From Isoperla grammatica (Eukaryota; Arthropoda; Insecta; Plecoptera; Perlodidae): a DNA stretch of 64,000 nucleotides. Made by a program: the position numbers and the translations under genes. Location: positions 11,190,049-11,254,048 of the forward strand of contig OX246748.1 of the NCBI GenBank assembly GCA_945910005.1, given 5' to 3'. Position 1 is the first letter of the stretch. Each line of letters opens with the position of its first letter. This document shows positions 44,401 to 54,925 of the stretch, in pieces. Under the pieces are notes generated by a model. It saw only the letters and a list, made by a program, of their open reading frames with translations, made no database searches and was not told where the DNA came from.

Positions 44401-45161
44401 CCAAACACAAGCCCTCCACTCCACAGGCTGCTCCTGTCCTCCCTGCTAAACACCCAGAGGACCAAACGAAACCTACCGTCACCGTGAAACCGGAACATCA
44501 AGAAGAGGACGATGAGCAGAAACCTGCCTTGTTGCCAGAAGAGGAACCATTGGAAAATTCTGAGGATGCCGACAATGAGAACGTTCAGGAGGAGACCTCG
44601 TCAGTCCCTGTCGATGAGGGCCAGGAAGATACTAAGGTGATCCAGGAGGAAGTGAGTTCAGAGCCAGAGGGAACCGGAAGTACTGACGAGGAGACCAGTG
44701 TTCAGCCAGAGCCGACACAGGAAGAACACCAACCCGATGTTGACGAGAAAAACATTCAACTATCTGAGGAGGACTATGAGAAGATCATGTCGGTCGAAGA
44801 TACTTTCAACTTACCGGCTGGATCGTCGAATAAGAAGATTCAGATCAGTACGAACCCTGACTTGTACATTTCGCCCGATGACGTTGCGTTTCTGAAGCAT
44901 ATTGGCGAACTGAAGCGGTTCCAGGAAAAGCTGGAGAGCGAGAAGGTCGGGGTGGCTAGGGAGGGTGTGAGGGCGCAGTCTGCTGGGGCTGGTGACGATG
45001 ACGTTCCGAGGGTTGACTCCGAGAGGCCTGATTCAAGGTCATCGATAGCGTACGGCTACGACGGCGATCTACCTGTTGCTCGGTATGCTCCCATGTACAA
45101 CCCAACCCAGTACGGCGACGACGATGGCTACTGGGGAGGTTACTACGGCGGAGCTTACTAA
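38496..45161 (+). CDS. Gene C: secreted Gly/Pro-rich repeat protein, tandem paralogue of D
   Basis: Coding exons are 38496-38507 (MGLQ), 41744-41868 and 43304-45161, phases 0 and 2, giving 664 residues. Exon 2 encodes a signal peptide (STLAWLLLLLGVGVAYPD). After the junction (R, AG|G) comes FQYMAALSYG, as in gene D (FQDMAASSYG). Residues 87-104 hold LPIFYVLSSKIFPDNLL. CDCPHCH at 131-137 contains the only mature cysteines. Then follow GGYPPNGG/PPGGGYPP repeats to about residue 250, a Tyr/Pro/Gln-rich middle and an acidic region near 446-560. The C terminus is PVARYAPMYNPTQYGDDDGY plus WGGYYGGAY. The start is supported by an upstream TATA box, a good donor (CAG|GTACGT) and the match to gene D. 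No known family recognised. An extracellular structural role such as cuticle, egg covering or secreted glue is inferred from composition and gene layout. Confidence 0.88.
38608..38690 (+). repeat. tRNA-like SINE head
   Basis: tggctggatccttgatctac followed by ggttcgattcctgg (perfect B box) in gene C intron 1. Arms do not form a complete cloverleaf. Confidence 0.5.
39445..39520 (+). repeat. tRNA-like SINE head
   Basis: ctcggtagctagattg (A-box-like) and gggatcgatccc (B-box-like), spaced as in a tRNA. Confidence 0.45.
39760..39835 (-). repeat. tRNA-like SINE head
   Basis: The minus strand has tagttcgattctt as B box and a tRNA-like 5' arm. Degenerate. Confidence 0.4.
40651..40906 (+). repeat. 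Repeat A copy, type B tail
   Basis: Starts at gggactgctac and has an intact core, a short pyrimidine tract and a tail with gtctagtacgtcgttaaac. In gene C intron 1, sense orientation. Confidence 0.8.
41213..41656 (+). mobile_element. tRNA-derived SINE (family T), complete copy
   Basis: Head: ctgccagccgtaag, then gttggttagcattcctgc (A box region) and ggggtcaaatcccgc (B box). The body matches the inverted copies at 19.8 and 21.6 kb, and it ends in a (TTTA)n run to 41656. Polymerase III type retroposon, 444 bases, lying about 90 bases before gene C exon 2. Confidence 0.82.
42111..42345 (+). repeat. Repeat A copy, degenerate
   Basis: Shortened leader, intact core hairpins, altered 3' side (aggtcgagatggagtatagcc) and a decayed type B tail. 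In gene C intron 2. Confidence 0.65.
42757..42825 (+). repeat. Repeat A 3' tail only
   Basis: catcgtctcgattagcccagttgc..gacgttaagcccaaatatcaatc. Confidence 0.65.
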
Positions 45162-45607
45162 ACGTCTTCTCAAGCTGAAACCATCTCGTCAAGTGTTCAA
45201 TTCTCGCTTTCCGAATGCTACTCTTGTTCTTAAAACAAAGACTTGAATTGAGTTGATTGGAAATTTCACGAGATGATTTCTCTTTGCGCATATTTAAAAT
45301 GGCGATTGCTCGTAGCGTGAATAACTCTTGACTTCACAGCAAAAATCCTCTAGAGATATAAAAACTTGACGATCTAGTAATAATTGGTAATTGTTCTGAT
45401 TTCGGCATATTTATCAACGAATCTGATTGTGTCACTGAAGGGATATTCTAGTGATATCTGTTCCGTGGAAAAACACAAATGGTTCACTATAATGACTGTT
45501 TTTAATATATTAAACGTTGAATGTTATATCTTGTGCTGATTTTTAATATTAACCTTCTTGTAAATGTCATTGTCATGATGTTTGTGATAAGGATTGTTTG
45601 TACCCCC

Positions 45608-45613
45608 AATAAA
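45608..45613 (+). other. Polyadenylation signal of gene C
   Basis: AATAAA 447 bases after the stop codon, followed by a T-rich and GT-rich stretch (gtgttttaat). Confidence 0.65.
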
Positions 45614-46189
45614 AATCTTTTGTTAAAATCGTGTTTTAATCATGCTGTATTACATTCTGTATTGTGAAGTAATTTTGTTATGTTAGCAATACTAGAAAAT
45701 CATCTGAACTGCTCTCCATTCATTCCTTTGCTCTCCTTTATTTCCTTTGCTTCCCAGTTTTCTCATCTCTACGTATCCGTGTGGCGTGTATTTCAAAGTA
45801 CGAAATGCAATGTATTTACCGTTACAAATTAATGTAATAATCGTACGTCTTTTTAGTTATATTTGATGGGCATTGGCACATTTTTCACAAATGATAAACA
45901 TTGTTTATGCTTTTAGAAATAAACAAAAGTGAGCAATTTTAATTGTTTTCGAAAACAGAGACAATGTTTTCAACAACCAAACATATACATCGAGATGCAA
46001 AAAGCAAAATTTTTGAACACATGTAGGATAGTGCGAACATTTTTGAACTAAGAAGAATGAAGACTTCAATGAGTTCTCCATCCTGAGGGTGGTTTTCGTG
46101 GTTTTCCACCGTACGAAGAGCGAATGCTGGGATGAGTGCAAATCGGCCACGACCGTACATAGCATCCACAGTTTGGTTTGGAAAAATAA

Positions 46190-46310
46190 TATGGACAATG
46201 ATATATTTAATTAGTTCTAAGTAGATTTTAATAAGGTAAACACATGGAAATACTTGACATTTATGTCCATACAACATGTTTATGCCGGTTTTGACCGAGT
46301 TTGATTCTAT
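46190..46310 (-). repeat. Dispersed segment shared with 52.7 kb
   Basis: The minus strand here (catgttgtatggacataaat.. to ..tatcattgtcca) matches plus-strand 52670-52795 over more than 100 bases with few differences. It lies just downstream of the LINE fragment in LINE orientation, so it may be its 3' region. Confidence 0.6.
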
Positions 46311-46354
46311 ACAGGTAAACAGTTGTAAGATTGTAAAATAATGTTATTATAATA

Positions 46355-46915
46355 CTAAAATAATCCTAAACAATACAGAAACAATGTTGGTCCTACATTC
46401 AAAAAGTTAGGAGTACTGCAACTGAAACCACATTTCTTCTTTGATTGTATGTTCTGCCACTTTTTTATTAAAGTGATATATTTTATTGAATCAAAGAACT
46501 CGGGCATTTGACTTATTACGATATTGAACAATTGTGGCCTTTTATAAGTTAATTGGTTTCTCGTGTTTGTCATTCTTAAGTCCGGTACATTCAAGCTCAG
46601 CGTTCTGGATTTCCTGGTCTTCACACTATTGGATGTAAATTGATAACTACTCAAATTATTAAATACACATTTACGAATTTTTAATAAGTTGAGAAGTGAC
46701 AAAGGAAGAATATTAAACCCTGTGTATATATAATCAACTGATTTAAGACGATTTATGTTTAAAATTGTTCTTATGACAAAGTGTTGTGTTGTACGAAAAA
46801 AAGTTAATTTGTAGTCAAATGTTCCACCCCAGTGAATAATACAAAATTGCAGATTAGATTGAAAAAGTGCGAAATATATCTGACGTAAAACATGAATAGG
46901 CATTATTTTCTTAAG
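46355..46915 (-). mobile_element. Truncated LINE: C-terminal end of a reverse-transcriptase ORF
   Basis: An open frame of about 185 codons on the minus strand contains VLRQIYFALFQSNLQFC, then IHWGGTFDYKL, and later LPLSLLNLLKIRKCVF. This is the thumb and C-terminal pattern of non-LTR retrotransposon polymerases of insects (YxALxxSxLxYGIxxWG). The catalytic FADD-box region is absent, so this is a dead 5'-truncated copy. The clade (jockey, CR1 or similar) cannot be fixed from this piece. Confidence 0.7.
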
Positions 46916-47481
46916 ATGGTACTAATAATAATCAAATGGAGCGAAATACATTATATTTTATATCTTAAAGTGCTATTGAGAAAAAAACAATTTAACAATT
47001 ATATTTTTTCCCAGCCGAGACCACATAAACATAAAAAAGTATACAAATGTTGCTACCCGAAAGAGATAGATGGACAAAATTGACCTAAATCGTATATTTT
47101 GGATTCATTTTTAAACAATAATTTTTGTAGTGCAATTACTATGTATGGGATTTTCGTCCCCGAAGAATACAGTGTACAGTAGTTTAAAATAATTGCTATG
47201 AATTAGAAATATCATCTTATTAACATTTAGATGTCGCATCGGCCAAACAGCTGAGTGGAAATGGTTTCGTTTCAACCAGTATGCATATGCATAAACAATA
47301 TAAATATTTTAAAACTACCATATATTATTCCCTTTGTGTAGAGAATACGCATACTACGTTGTTCCCAGGCAAATATAGGCTACCACTCGACTCGACAAAT
47401 ACTGCGTCAGATGTACACCCTCACGCAAAACGTTGGTCCTCACAATTCTTCAGCACACTTCTTCACAATTCCCAGACATAA

Positions 47482-50400
47482 TCATTGTTTTTTAACAATA
47501 TCTCGAAACGACATGCCGCTATTGTAAGCGATTTTGCATACCTGGAATATAAGCAAGTCAGGTAGAGTCACTTCAGTACCAGTAATGTGAGTAAGGTTTA
47601 TAATATATAAGTATAGTGACCAATTTACTATGCAGAACTTGCAAAACAACATTGGGGGGGGGGGGGGGGGGCAGAAGTACTTGGGTAAAGCAACAGATAA
47701 AATAATCTTTTACTAATATTTTGTAGTCATTTATTTATTTATCGTATAGAAAGTGACAGCTGAATATACAAAGTATTTCAATGGTAAAACATACGATAGA
47801 TGTTCTTCTTAATGGGCTCGTACTAGATTGTGTCTTACCTGTGCAAAGTTAGCCACAGAAAGTGGATCCAGCCCTACTGGCTTGAATTCCACGGCGACGT
47901 TTGCACGCGTCATCAGTATGAGCATATAACGCTTGAAGGCCGGAGACGCTTCCATCCAATCACAACTGTAGGCAGCCTCGACCACAGACTCACTCTTTAA
48001 GCATAGACAATCAAGGGATGGTAAGCTATACATTTAATTCATTGTAGTCAAATACTAGTGGATTTTTGCCATTTAGTCGTGGTATCTTTCTAAGTATACA
48101 TCCCCATCAAGTGGTGGCACACCCCTGCCTGCCACGCATGCACAGTTTATAGACTGAAAATATTTAATTCATTTACCTGGTCGGTGATATTGTTGAATCC
48201 GTTGTTAAGAATGAAGTAGTTAATAGATGAATATACAGTCAGAGCAACGAAACCAACATCATGCATAGAGAAGTTATCCTAAAACAAAATAATTTGTTAA
48301 GTATGTTCAAACATAATGTCTCATGATTGCCATAAAGCCGACTCCAATAGACAAACTGAATGTTCCACTCTACTAGTTCCTGATGTATACTTGAAAAATG
48401 TTAAGTAATGATGATTTACGACCCTAGCCGGACAGGTCGAGGAGGAGAAGTCAGACGAAGTGCAGTCCACACCCTCCCCACTCCCTTTTCCTCCCCCTTC
48501 CCCTTTCCTCCCCTCCCTCCTACTTGCCCCTTTCCTCCAAAATGCCTCCTATTTCATTTATCATATTTCACCCACTCATTGTCTCGATTAGCCTAGTTGC
48601 AAAAATATGAGACGTTGAGCCCGAATATCAATCAATCATAATTTACGACCGTATTTGGATAGCTAGAGATCCCAAAGACAATGGGCGTGACTAATGAGCC
48701 TTGTGCACTCTACTAAGTGGATGACCACCTTAAAGAATGGTGCTAAAGAACGCCAGGAATCCATTATTTTTCTTCAAAACAGCGTGCATGAGAGGGGATA
48801 TAGATTACGATTTCAACTTGAGAATATATTTACCTTGCATCGTTGTCAAAGATACGTTAGTGTGTCTGGCATTGAAACTTACACAAGATTCCAGTCACAA
48901 AATGAAATACGTGAAAGTTTTAGAGACAGAAACTTTAACCCGCTTTAATATTGGATGTTGTATTGTGTGTTTGATTCCCGTATCCAGCAATACTGATCGA
49001 AAATTTGTTCAACATTTTCCTCAATAAAATGTTAGCAACTTATCGGCTACACCAAACAACAGACGATTACTGATAATTCCCATTCACCAATATTCTTATC
49101 ATCCTCAATCACATGATCCAAACCAGATGAGAACAGATAATGAGTTCAATTAGACTTACTTTGGAGAGAATCACAATGTCTAAACCAAAAACGGACACCA
49201 TCATTAGAAACACGACAATTAGTACAGGTTCCATTAACGTTTCAAGAGATCCACATAACCTGTAACAAAACAAACATATTATAACTTTAAAATAATTATT
49301 TATTTTAAATTTTGAAGAAATGTGTAACAGAGTTTACATACGTAAGTAATATTTGATGAATCTTCACACATTCAACGAGTTCTTGCACCATTTCCTTATC
49401 CAGGTCTTTGGCAAAGTCTTCAAGCTGTCTTTTTAAAGCAAAATTCAGACCCAAAGGTTGACCCACATTCTGGTCGGAATTTTGATTTATATGTGTAGTT
49501 ATTTCAGCATTGAACAATTCTTCTGTGTTTTGTGTAACCACAGTGAGAGTTGAGGATGGTATGGAAATAGTCTCCAGTAATTTATCTAGATGGTTACCGT
49601 AGTTGATTGCTTCTATCTGGATGGAGGACTCCAGAGTTTGAGGTTCTACCGTTATCTCTTCATCACTTTGGATTTCGATAGACAAACACTCATCTTCCTC
49701 AACAACATCTTCAAGTATTTCTTTATGGTTCTCATTATCAATTTCTATTTGAGAAATATCCTCTCTACATAGAAACGATTTAATGAAACTAAAATCCATT
49801 GTCATAGTATTTTTGGCACACACATTGCGTATTGAAGAGTTCTGAGTATCTTCGAGCTTGATACAAAGAATCTTGAAGTACAGAGACAATTGGGCAAATA
49901 TATACGCTAAAAATGGAACGCATGTGTTGGTGGAAACTGCAAGAGTGGCTATTTGTATCCATCTTAAAACCAAAGTGATTTCATATGCTGGCGACGTAGT
50001 TTCATCGTATGGGTACCAAAGGCTAAACGAAGAAGGATTAAAATGAGATAAATCTAAACTAGCATTTTTGTCCTGGTATGAATCAGAAACCTTAAATATT
50101 ACATCTAATTGCATTGTTACCGTTTTTTGGCATGAGCAGATGACTTTTAAGCATTTGAAGAAAATATTATTTTTAAATGCTCCTCTAATTTATACGTCAG
50201 TTCGCATTTGGTGTAAATATGTTGAATTATTCCTCTAGCGTCTTTGCTGGTAGCTGTGGTGGTAGCTGTGCTGGTAGCTGTGCTGGTAGTTGTGCTGGTA
50301 GCTGTGCTGGTAGTTGTGCTGGTAGCTGTGCTGGCTCTATCTAGGGTAGGGTAAATCTAGGGTAGCTCTGCCTAACGTAAGAGGAATGTCAATATATGAA

Positions 50401-51798
50401 ACTTACCTTTCCCAATGTTTTCTATTTGGCAGAAGGTTAACAACATGTATTATTGTAACCCATAGTGTATAGAGTGGGTCAATTACAAAGACAAAAATAC
50501 GTATTACGTTGTACCAAAACTTCTCCATCTTTTCCTTCATGGCTTCATAGTCTTCATTTCCCAAGGTCACACGTCTTTCTATTTCTTCAATATTGTCAAG
50601 AAATTTTTTTAACTTTTTCTTTTGGAAATAAACAGAACCAACAATGGTGATTACAGGTACACACATACAAATCGAAAACGCATTCTGAGCTAGGGCGCTC
50701 TTGTTGTCTGCGAACTTAACCAGGGCGACTGCTGAGAATACTACTGTGATTGAGGTCGTAACTATAGCAGCAATTGAAATACTGTTGCGAAGGAACTGTA
50801 GTGTGACGCGCAGTGGGCGATATTGTACCAACAGTCGAGCCAGCCACGGTTGATAGAATTGCAAGTAGAAGTCCAAATCTGGATTGTTCGGATCTTCAAT
50901 TAAACCTGTAAGAAGAGCGAAGCTGGTTTGTTGATGGAACTCATAAAACCTGCCATTATTCTTCTATATATATATATTTTTTTTAAATATACTATTCAAA
51001 CTGCCAGTGCGAACAATGCTGCGTTTATTGGCGATGCACTTACAATGTTAATAACGTTCCTTCATTATCAACCTAGATCAGGGATCATCACAACTATGCT
51101 ATACGAGACGGATAAATCAGCTAAAACAATACAGACGACCATAAGCAAGGTTTGGTAGGAAGCTGTTGCAGTGTATGAGAAGATTCATTCATGAGTCTGA
51201 ACTGAACTGCACTGAACTGAACTGAACTGAACTGAACTGAATTGAACTGAACTGAACTGAACTGAACTGAACTGAACTGAACTGAACTGAACTGAACTGA
51301 CTGAGCTGAACTGAACTCAACTGAACTGAACTGAACTGAACTGAACTGAACTGAACTGAACTGAACTGAACTGAACTGAACTGAACTAAAGCGACTAAGC
51401 CAACCTTGCAGGCTCCGATGATGTTACACGTTTAGTAATACTGCAAGGGTTCCTATTCTTTGCTAAACAATAAGAACGAAGTGTAGTTTTTCTGTGTGAT
51501 GAAGAAAACACTTAATGAGTTCCATTAATTATTGCACACTTTTCGATGAACATGTGCCAACACAGCTAAATATAAACAAATAAACATTCAAGAGTAGACC
51601 TACTAGTTTTTCAATCGGATTTGAGAAAGCGAAAAAATATCAACAAAAATGCAATTAGGCCTACATCAGAATCTGGATACAATATTGACGATTGTTTTTC
51701 ACTGGCGTAATAAATTTAATGGATTAGAATAAGAATGTTATAGAAAACAACTACAAAGACCCACCTTGAAAGTACGCTACTTTATGAATAAGTTTCAT
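47482..51798 (-). CDS. Insect odorant receptor (7tm_6), 543 codons, seven exons
   Basis: Exons in transcript order: 51798-51765, 50905-50407, 50022-49342, 49259-49160, 48278-48177, 47994-47839, 47541-47482. All junctions have GT-AG and matching phases (1,2,2,0,0,0), and the last exon ends in TGA. This family forms odour-gated cation channels with the co-receptor Orco in sensory-neuron membranes. Family features seen: hydrophobic segments near residues 51-73, 85-105, 145-168 and 193-225; LWYPYDETTSPAYEIT after the third; CVKIHQILL before the fifth; and SESVVEAAYSCDWMEAS with KRYMLILMTRA in the C-terminal part. Residues about 238-377 form an acidic insert between segments 4 and 5, making the protein some 130 residues longer than usual. 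An in-frame GTGTGT..ACAG pair (49823-49425) could remove most of it. It is not Orco by its C terminus. The 11-codon first exon and last exon are inferred from phase. Confidence 0.85.
47645..47672. repeat. Poly(G) run
   Basis: About 20 consecutive G in a receptor intron. Similar G or C runs occur at 8549, 23636, 33505, 53168, 56084 and 56741. Confidence 0.85.
48421..48636 (+). repeat. Repeat A 3' fragment in receptor intron
   Basis: Starts at accctagccggacagg, then pyrimidine tract and type A tail. It is plus-strand and therefore antisense to the receptor gene. Confidence 0.75.
50235..50340. repeat. 12-base minisatellite in receptor intron
   Basis: About eight copies of gctgtgctggta with gttgtg variants, between receptor exons 2 and 3. 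Confidence 0.9.
51197..51387. repeat. (AACTG)n pentanucleotide array
   Basis: About 38 copies of aactg with isolated changes, in the first intron of the receptor gene. Confidence 0.95.
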
Positions 51799-52585
51799 GT
51801 TTAGTGTTATAATCACTGCTTATCTTGTCAGACACAGGAAAATATTCACAAACGAGGACAGAATAAAAATACGTGTGCACACTTCAGAGTTCAATCGCAA
51901 CTTGTGAACTTGAGTTGTCATGGCTGTGCACGCTATGTCGTGATTTATTCAAACTACGTTCCACGAAAATAGATTTCTTATATCGATTTTCCTTTACATA
52001 TTTTGTACTCAAAGCTAAATATATAAATAAATAGTGTTGTTATTACGGTGTTTTGATTCGTAAAGGCATGTCTCTAGAAGATGTATAGTGAATTATTCAT
52101 AGTTCCCACGTGACGTCACAGCGGCCATGATTGCGACACAATTGATGTAGGCCTATCCTAAATAATTGGCGAAAGGTAAACATCATTAATAAAACATCAC
52201 AATCTACCACACATCCCAATTTTATTTTCAACAAAGGCTGAATTTTAAAGAAATAAGGTTTCTGTGTTCTACCACAAAAGGGTTCAATTGTTTCTCCCTG
52301 GCAACATCAAAGTGTGGTCACAAACGTGGCAGCCACCCTCAAATATGTGACGTAAGTACAACTCATGAATTGGTAACCGTTATTGACGCTTTGCCTGACT
52401 TGACAGACGTATGTAAACGCATGAAGGTTGATACACCGACACAAAACTTTGCGCTGGTGTAACTCTGGGTTGACCATGTACTATGACCTACTATCGGGTA
52501 AAACTGCAAGTAATATAAGTTGGTCACCAAAGAAAGTAATGAATTTATTATTATATATTACGTTTTGTTTATTACGGTTAAATAT

Positions 52586-52601
52586 ATTATTATTGTTATT
52601 A

Positions 52602-52660
<59 letters not shown>

Positions 52661-52662
52661 TT
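52586..52662. repeat. (ATT)n microsatellite
   Basis: Clean att run. Further runs lie at 52793-52858 and 53040-53092. Confidence 0.95.
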
Positions 52663-52669
52663 ATTGTTG

Positions 52670-52790
52670 CAATACATACAAACTCAGTCAAAATTGGCAT
52701 AAACATGTTGTACGGACACAAATGTCAAGTATTTCCATGTGTTTACCTTATTCAAATCTACTTAGAACTAATTTAATATATCATTGTCCA

Positions 52791-52859
<69 letters not shown>

Positions 52860-53036
52860 CAATTATTTTAATAATTTTTTTTCATTTTTAAATTAATTAT
52901 GTTAATATGAAATTATATGCGGTTTTTGTGTATTTTGTTTCTTTTGGGGAGAACCCCACAGTCAAGCCTTAAGGCTAAGTGGGATAACAATACATGTCCT
53001 ATGTATACTTTTGTGGCAATATAACTCTCAATAAAA
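52670..53036 (+). mobile_element. Retroposon 3' fragment with hairpin and A/ATT tail
   Basis: The left 125 bases match 46190-46310 in the opposite orientation. After an (ATT)n interruption the segment ends with a hairpin, CCCAC 52955-52959 with GTGGG 52979-52983 around the palindrome GCCTTAAGGC. Then follow tctcaataaaaaaaaa and an (ATT)n tract, as in the 3' end of a LINE or its SINE. Confidence 0.55.
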
Positions 53037-53043
53037 AAAAAAT

Positions 53044-53092
<49 letters not shown>

Positions 53093-53094
53093 TC

Positions 53095-54080
53095 AATTAC
53101 TTAGCCGACATTGTTGAAGGTTGTTAATGTCAGTCTTGTCTAAAATCCCAAGCGACAGTCGGTTGGGTGGGGGGGGGGGGGGGGAGGGGACCTTCCCTTA
53201 TACAGGGTTAGCGGTACCCTTAGTGGTCAAGTTATTTGTCCATGTGGTTTGTAGCTGTCGATACCGGCCGAGAAGGAGAGTTCTTTATTGAATAACGGGG
53301 ATGATTGACATTTATTATCTCCACAAAAACATCGCCTGTCTTTAAGGTTACAACTATTACATTTAACAATGCGAGGTTATAAGTACTGAGTAATATTAAA
53401 CAATGCGCCATCAAACACGCAATTGTGACATGACACGTGTCAACATGGCGACTACAATGAGACGTCATAACACCACCTGGAAAGTGACACGACGAAATAT
53501 CCCACGTGTCATTCAGTAGTGTAATTAAAAAAAATCATGTTCGCTGTTTTCTATTAGCCTATATTTAAGATCAGGCAAACTGCAAAGATGTTTAAGATAC
53601 CAGAACTGGTCGACAGATCCAATTTAAAAAAATGGCAGGACGTTATAGTTAATTATTAATATTTTTCCTGAGATCCTCTTAAAGAGTGACTCAACTTCCG
53701 AAGGTCAAAAGGTCGTAACTCCTTCTCAGTTTGAAATATTAAGATTCGAACCCACAGCCAAAGGAGAAAAGTAGCATTGTTGTTTTGATTTGTCCTGTAC
53801 ATCCAACCAATTAATAATACATTATAGCCCCGATTTGGTAAACTTCTTTTTTGGAAGACGGGGTCAAATACCCGGTTGAAAATCTAGTGATACCAGTTTG
53901 CACTGTTGTAAAATTTTATGTCGGTAGAGGTAGCGTTAAGAAGACACGAGCTTGATGCTGTAACAGCGGGAATGTTGTCTAAAACACACAAGTATCTTTG
54001 TCCCAAGCTTAATTTTCTTCTAGAGACGATAAGTAAAATGTAGACTCCCTCCCGACAACAAGTAATATGCTAAGCACACC
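53095..54080. other. Intergenic region, no recognised genes
   Basis: Contains a G run (53168-53186) and no feature that I could assign. Confidence 0.4.
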
Positions 54081-54082
54081 AA

Positions 54083-54364
54083 CCTGCCCAAGGACTGCTA
54101 CCTTATCGTGGTGGGCAGGTTTGCGTGCTTTGTTGATCCCGAGAGCTATGCTGGCGGAAGCGTATGCTTCTGGTAGGGCCACCCTAGCCGCACAGGTTGA
54201 GGGGTAGAAGTCAGACGAAATGCAGCCCACAACCTACCCTTTCCCCATTCCCCTCTGTAACGTCTTCTTGTCCCTTTCCACCAAACACCCCCCCCCCAGA
54301 CGTCATATAATCATAGTTGTCGAGTACGTCGGTAAACTCAAATAATCAATCAATCAATCAATCA
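54083..54364 (+). repeat. Repeat A copy, type B tail
   Basis: Full leader and core (gctatgctggcggaagc variant), C run, gacgtcatataatc, gtcgagtacgtcggtaaac and five aatc units. Confidence 0.82.
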
Positions 54365-54597
54365 ACTTAAATACCGCAAAACAATGTAAAGATTTTATTC
54401 GTCTTTCATTGATGAAAAAACTAGCATGGTACTTACCTTCCCTTATAATTATTGGGATTAAAGGAGAATCCTTTATTAATCTATCTGATCTTTCAACAAA
54501 CAATTGAAATGTGTGAAGTATTGATATTAAATTTACTTCTTGCAATTGGCTTGCAGGCGACAATCGCTGAAGGAAGGAAACAACCGAAAGAGTGAGA

Positions 54598-54600
54598 GAG

Positions 54601-54631
<31 letters not shown>

Positions 54632-54634
54632 GAA
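54598..54634. repeat. (GA)n microsatellite
   Basis: gagaga tract with one gata interruption, about 300 bases upstream of gene D. Confidence 0.9.
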
Positions 54635-54659
54635 AATCCCTCCCGCTTATCCTCCATGG

Positions 54660-54925
54660 TTATGATATATGACATCATAATGGCGCTGTGACTTCACGTG
54701 AGTTCTGTTGTTGATCGCGCGAATCTGCGATTTCGGGGGTCGTTGACCTCTGCAGACCCAGTGTGGACTGTGGAGCCCCCTTAACGCGTCGGGAGGCCGA
54801 ATCAGGTTTGGAACTGGATTAGAGAAACGGTTGGAGATGCGAGGCGACGTAGATGGCGTATTGGGAGTTTGACTGTTGCCGAGGAACCTCTTATAAGTCT
54901 TCGTTTTGAGCCATCTGCAGACGAC
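54660..54925 (+). promoter_or_regulatory. Probable promoter region of gene D
   Basis: A GC-rich stretch ends at the start codon. It contains tgacatcataa and tgacttcacgtga (resembling the tgacgtcatgtga of the gene C array), the complement of the 17-base motif shared with 35494 (54772-54788) and TTATAAGT at 54891. The TATA-like string is only 34 bases before ATG, which would leave almost no leader, so its role is uncertain. Confidence 0.45.

Noticed and set aside
43141..44501. Minus-strand and alternative plus frames overlapping gene C exon 3
   Set aside because: Shadows of a GC-rich repetitive exon. The accepted frame is fixed by the signal-peptide exon phase and by similarity to gene D.
45905..46277. 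Minus-strand 97-112 codon frames downstream of the LINE fragment
   Set aside because: They overlap each other in different frames and cross the dispersed segment at 46190. No domain seen.
50114..50116. ATG at 50114 (minus) as a receptor start
   Set aside because: The upstream exon at 50905-50407 encodes transmembrane segments 1-3. The acceptor at 50023, with a strong pyrimidine tract and the right phase, places this ATG in an intron.
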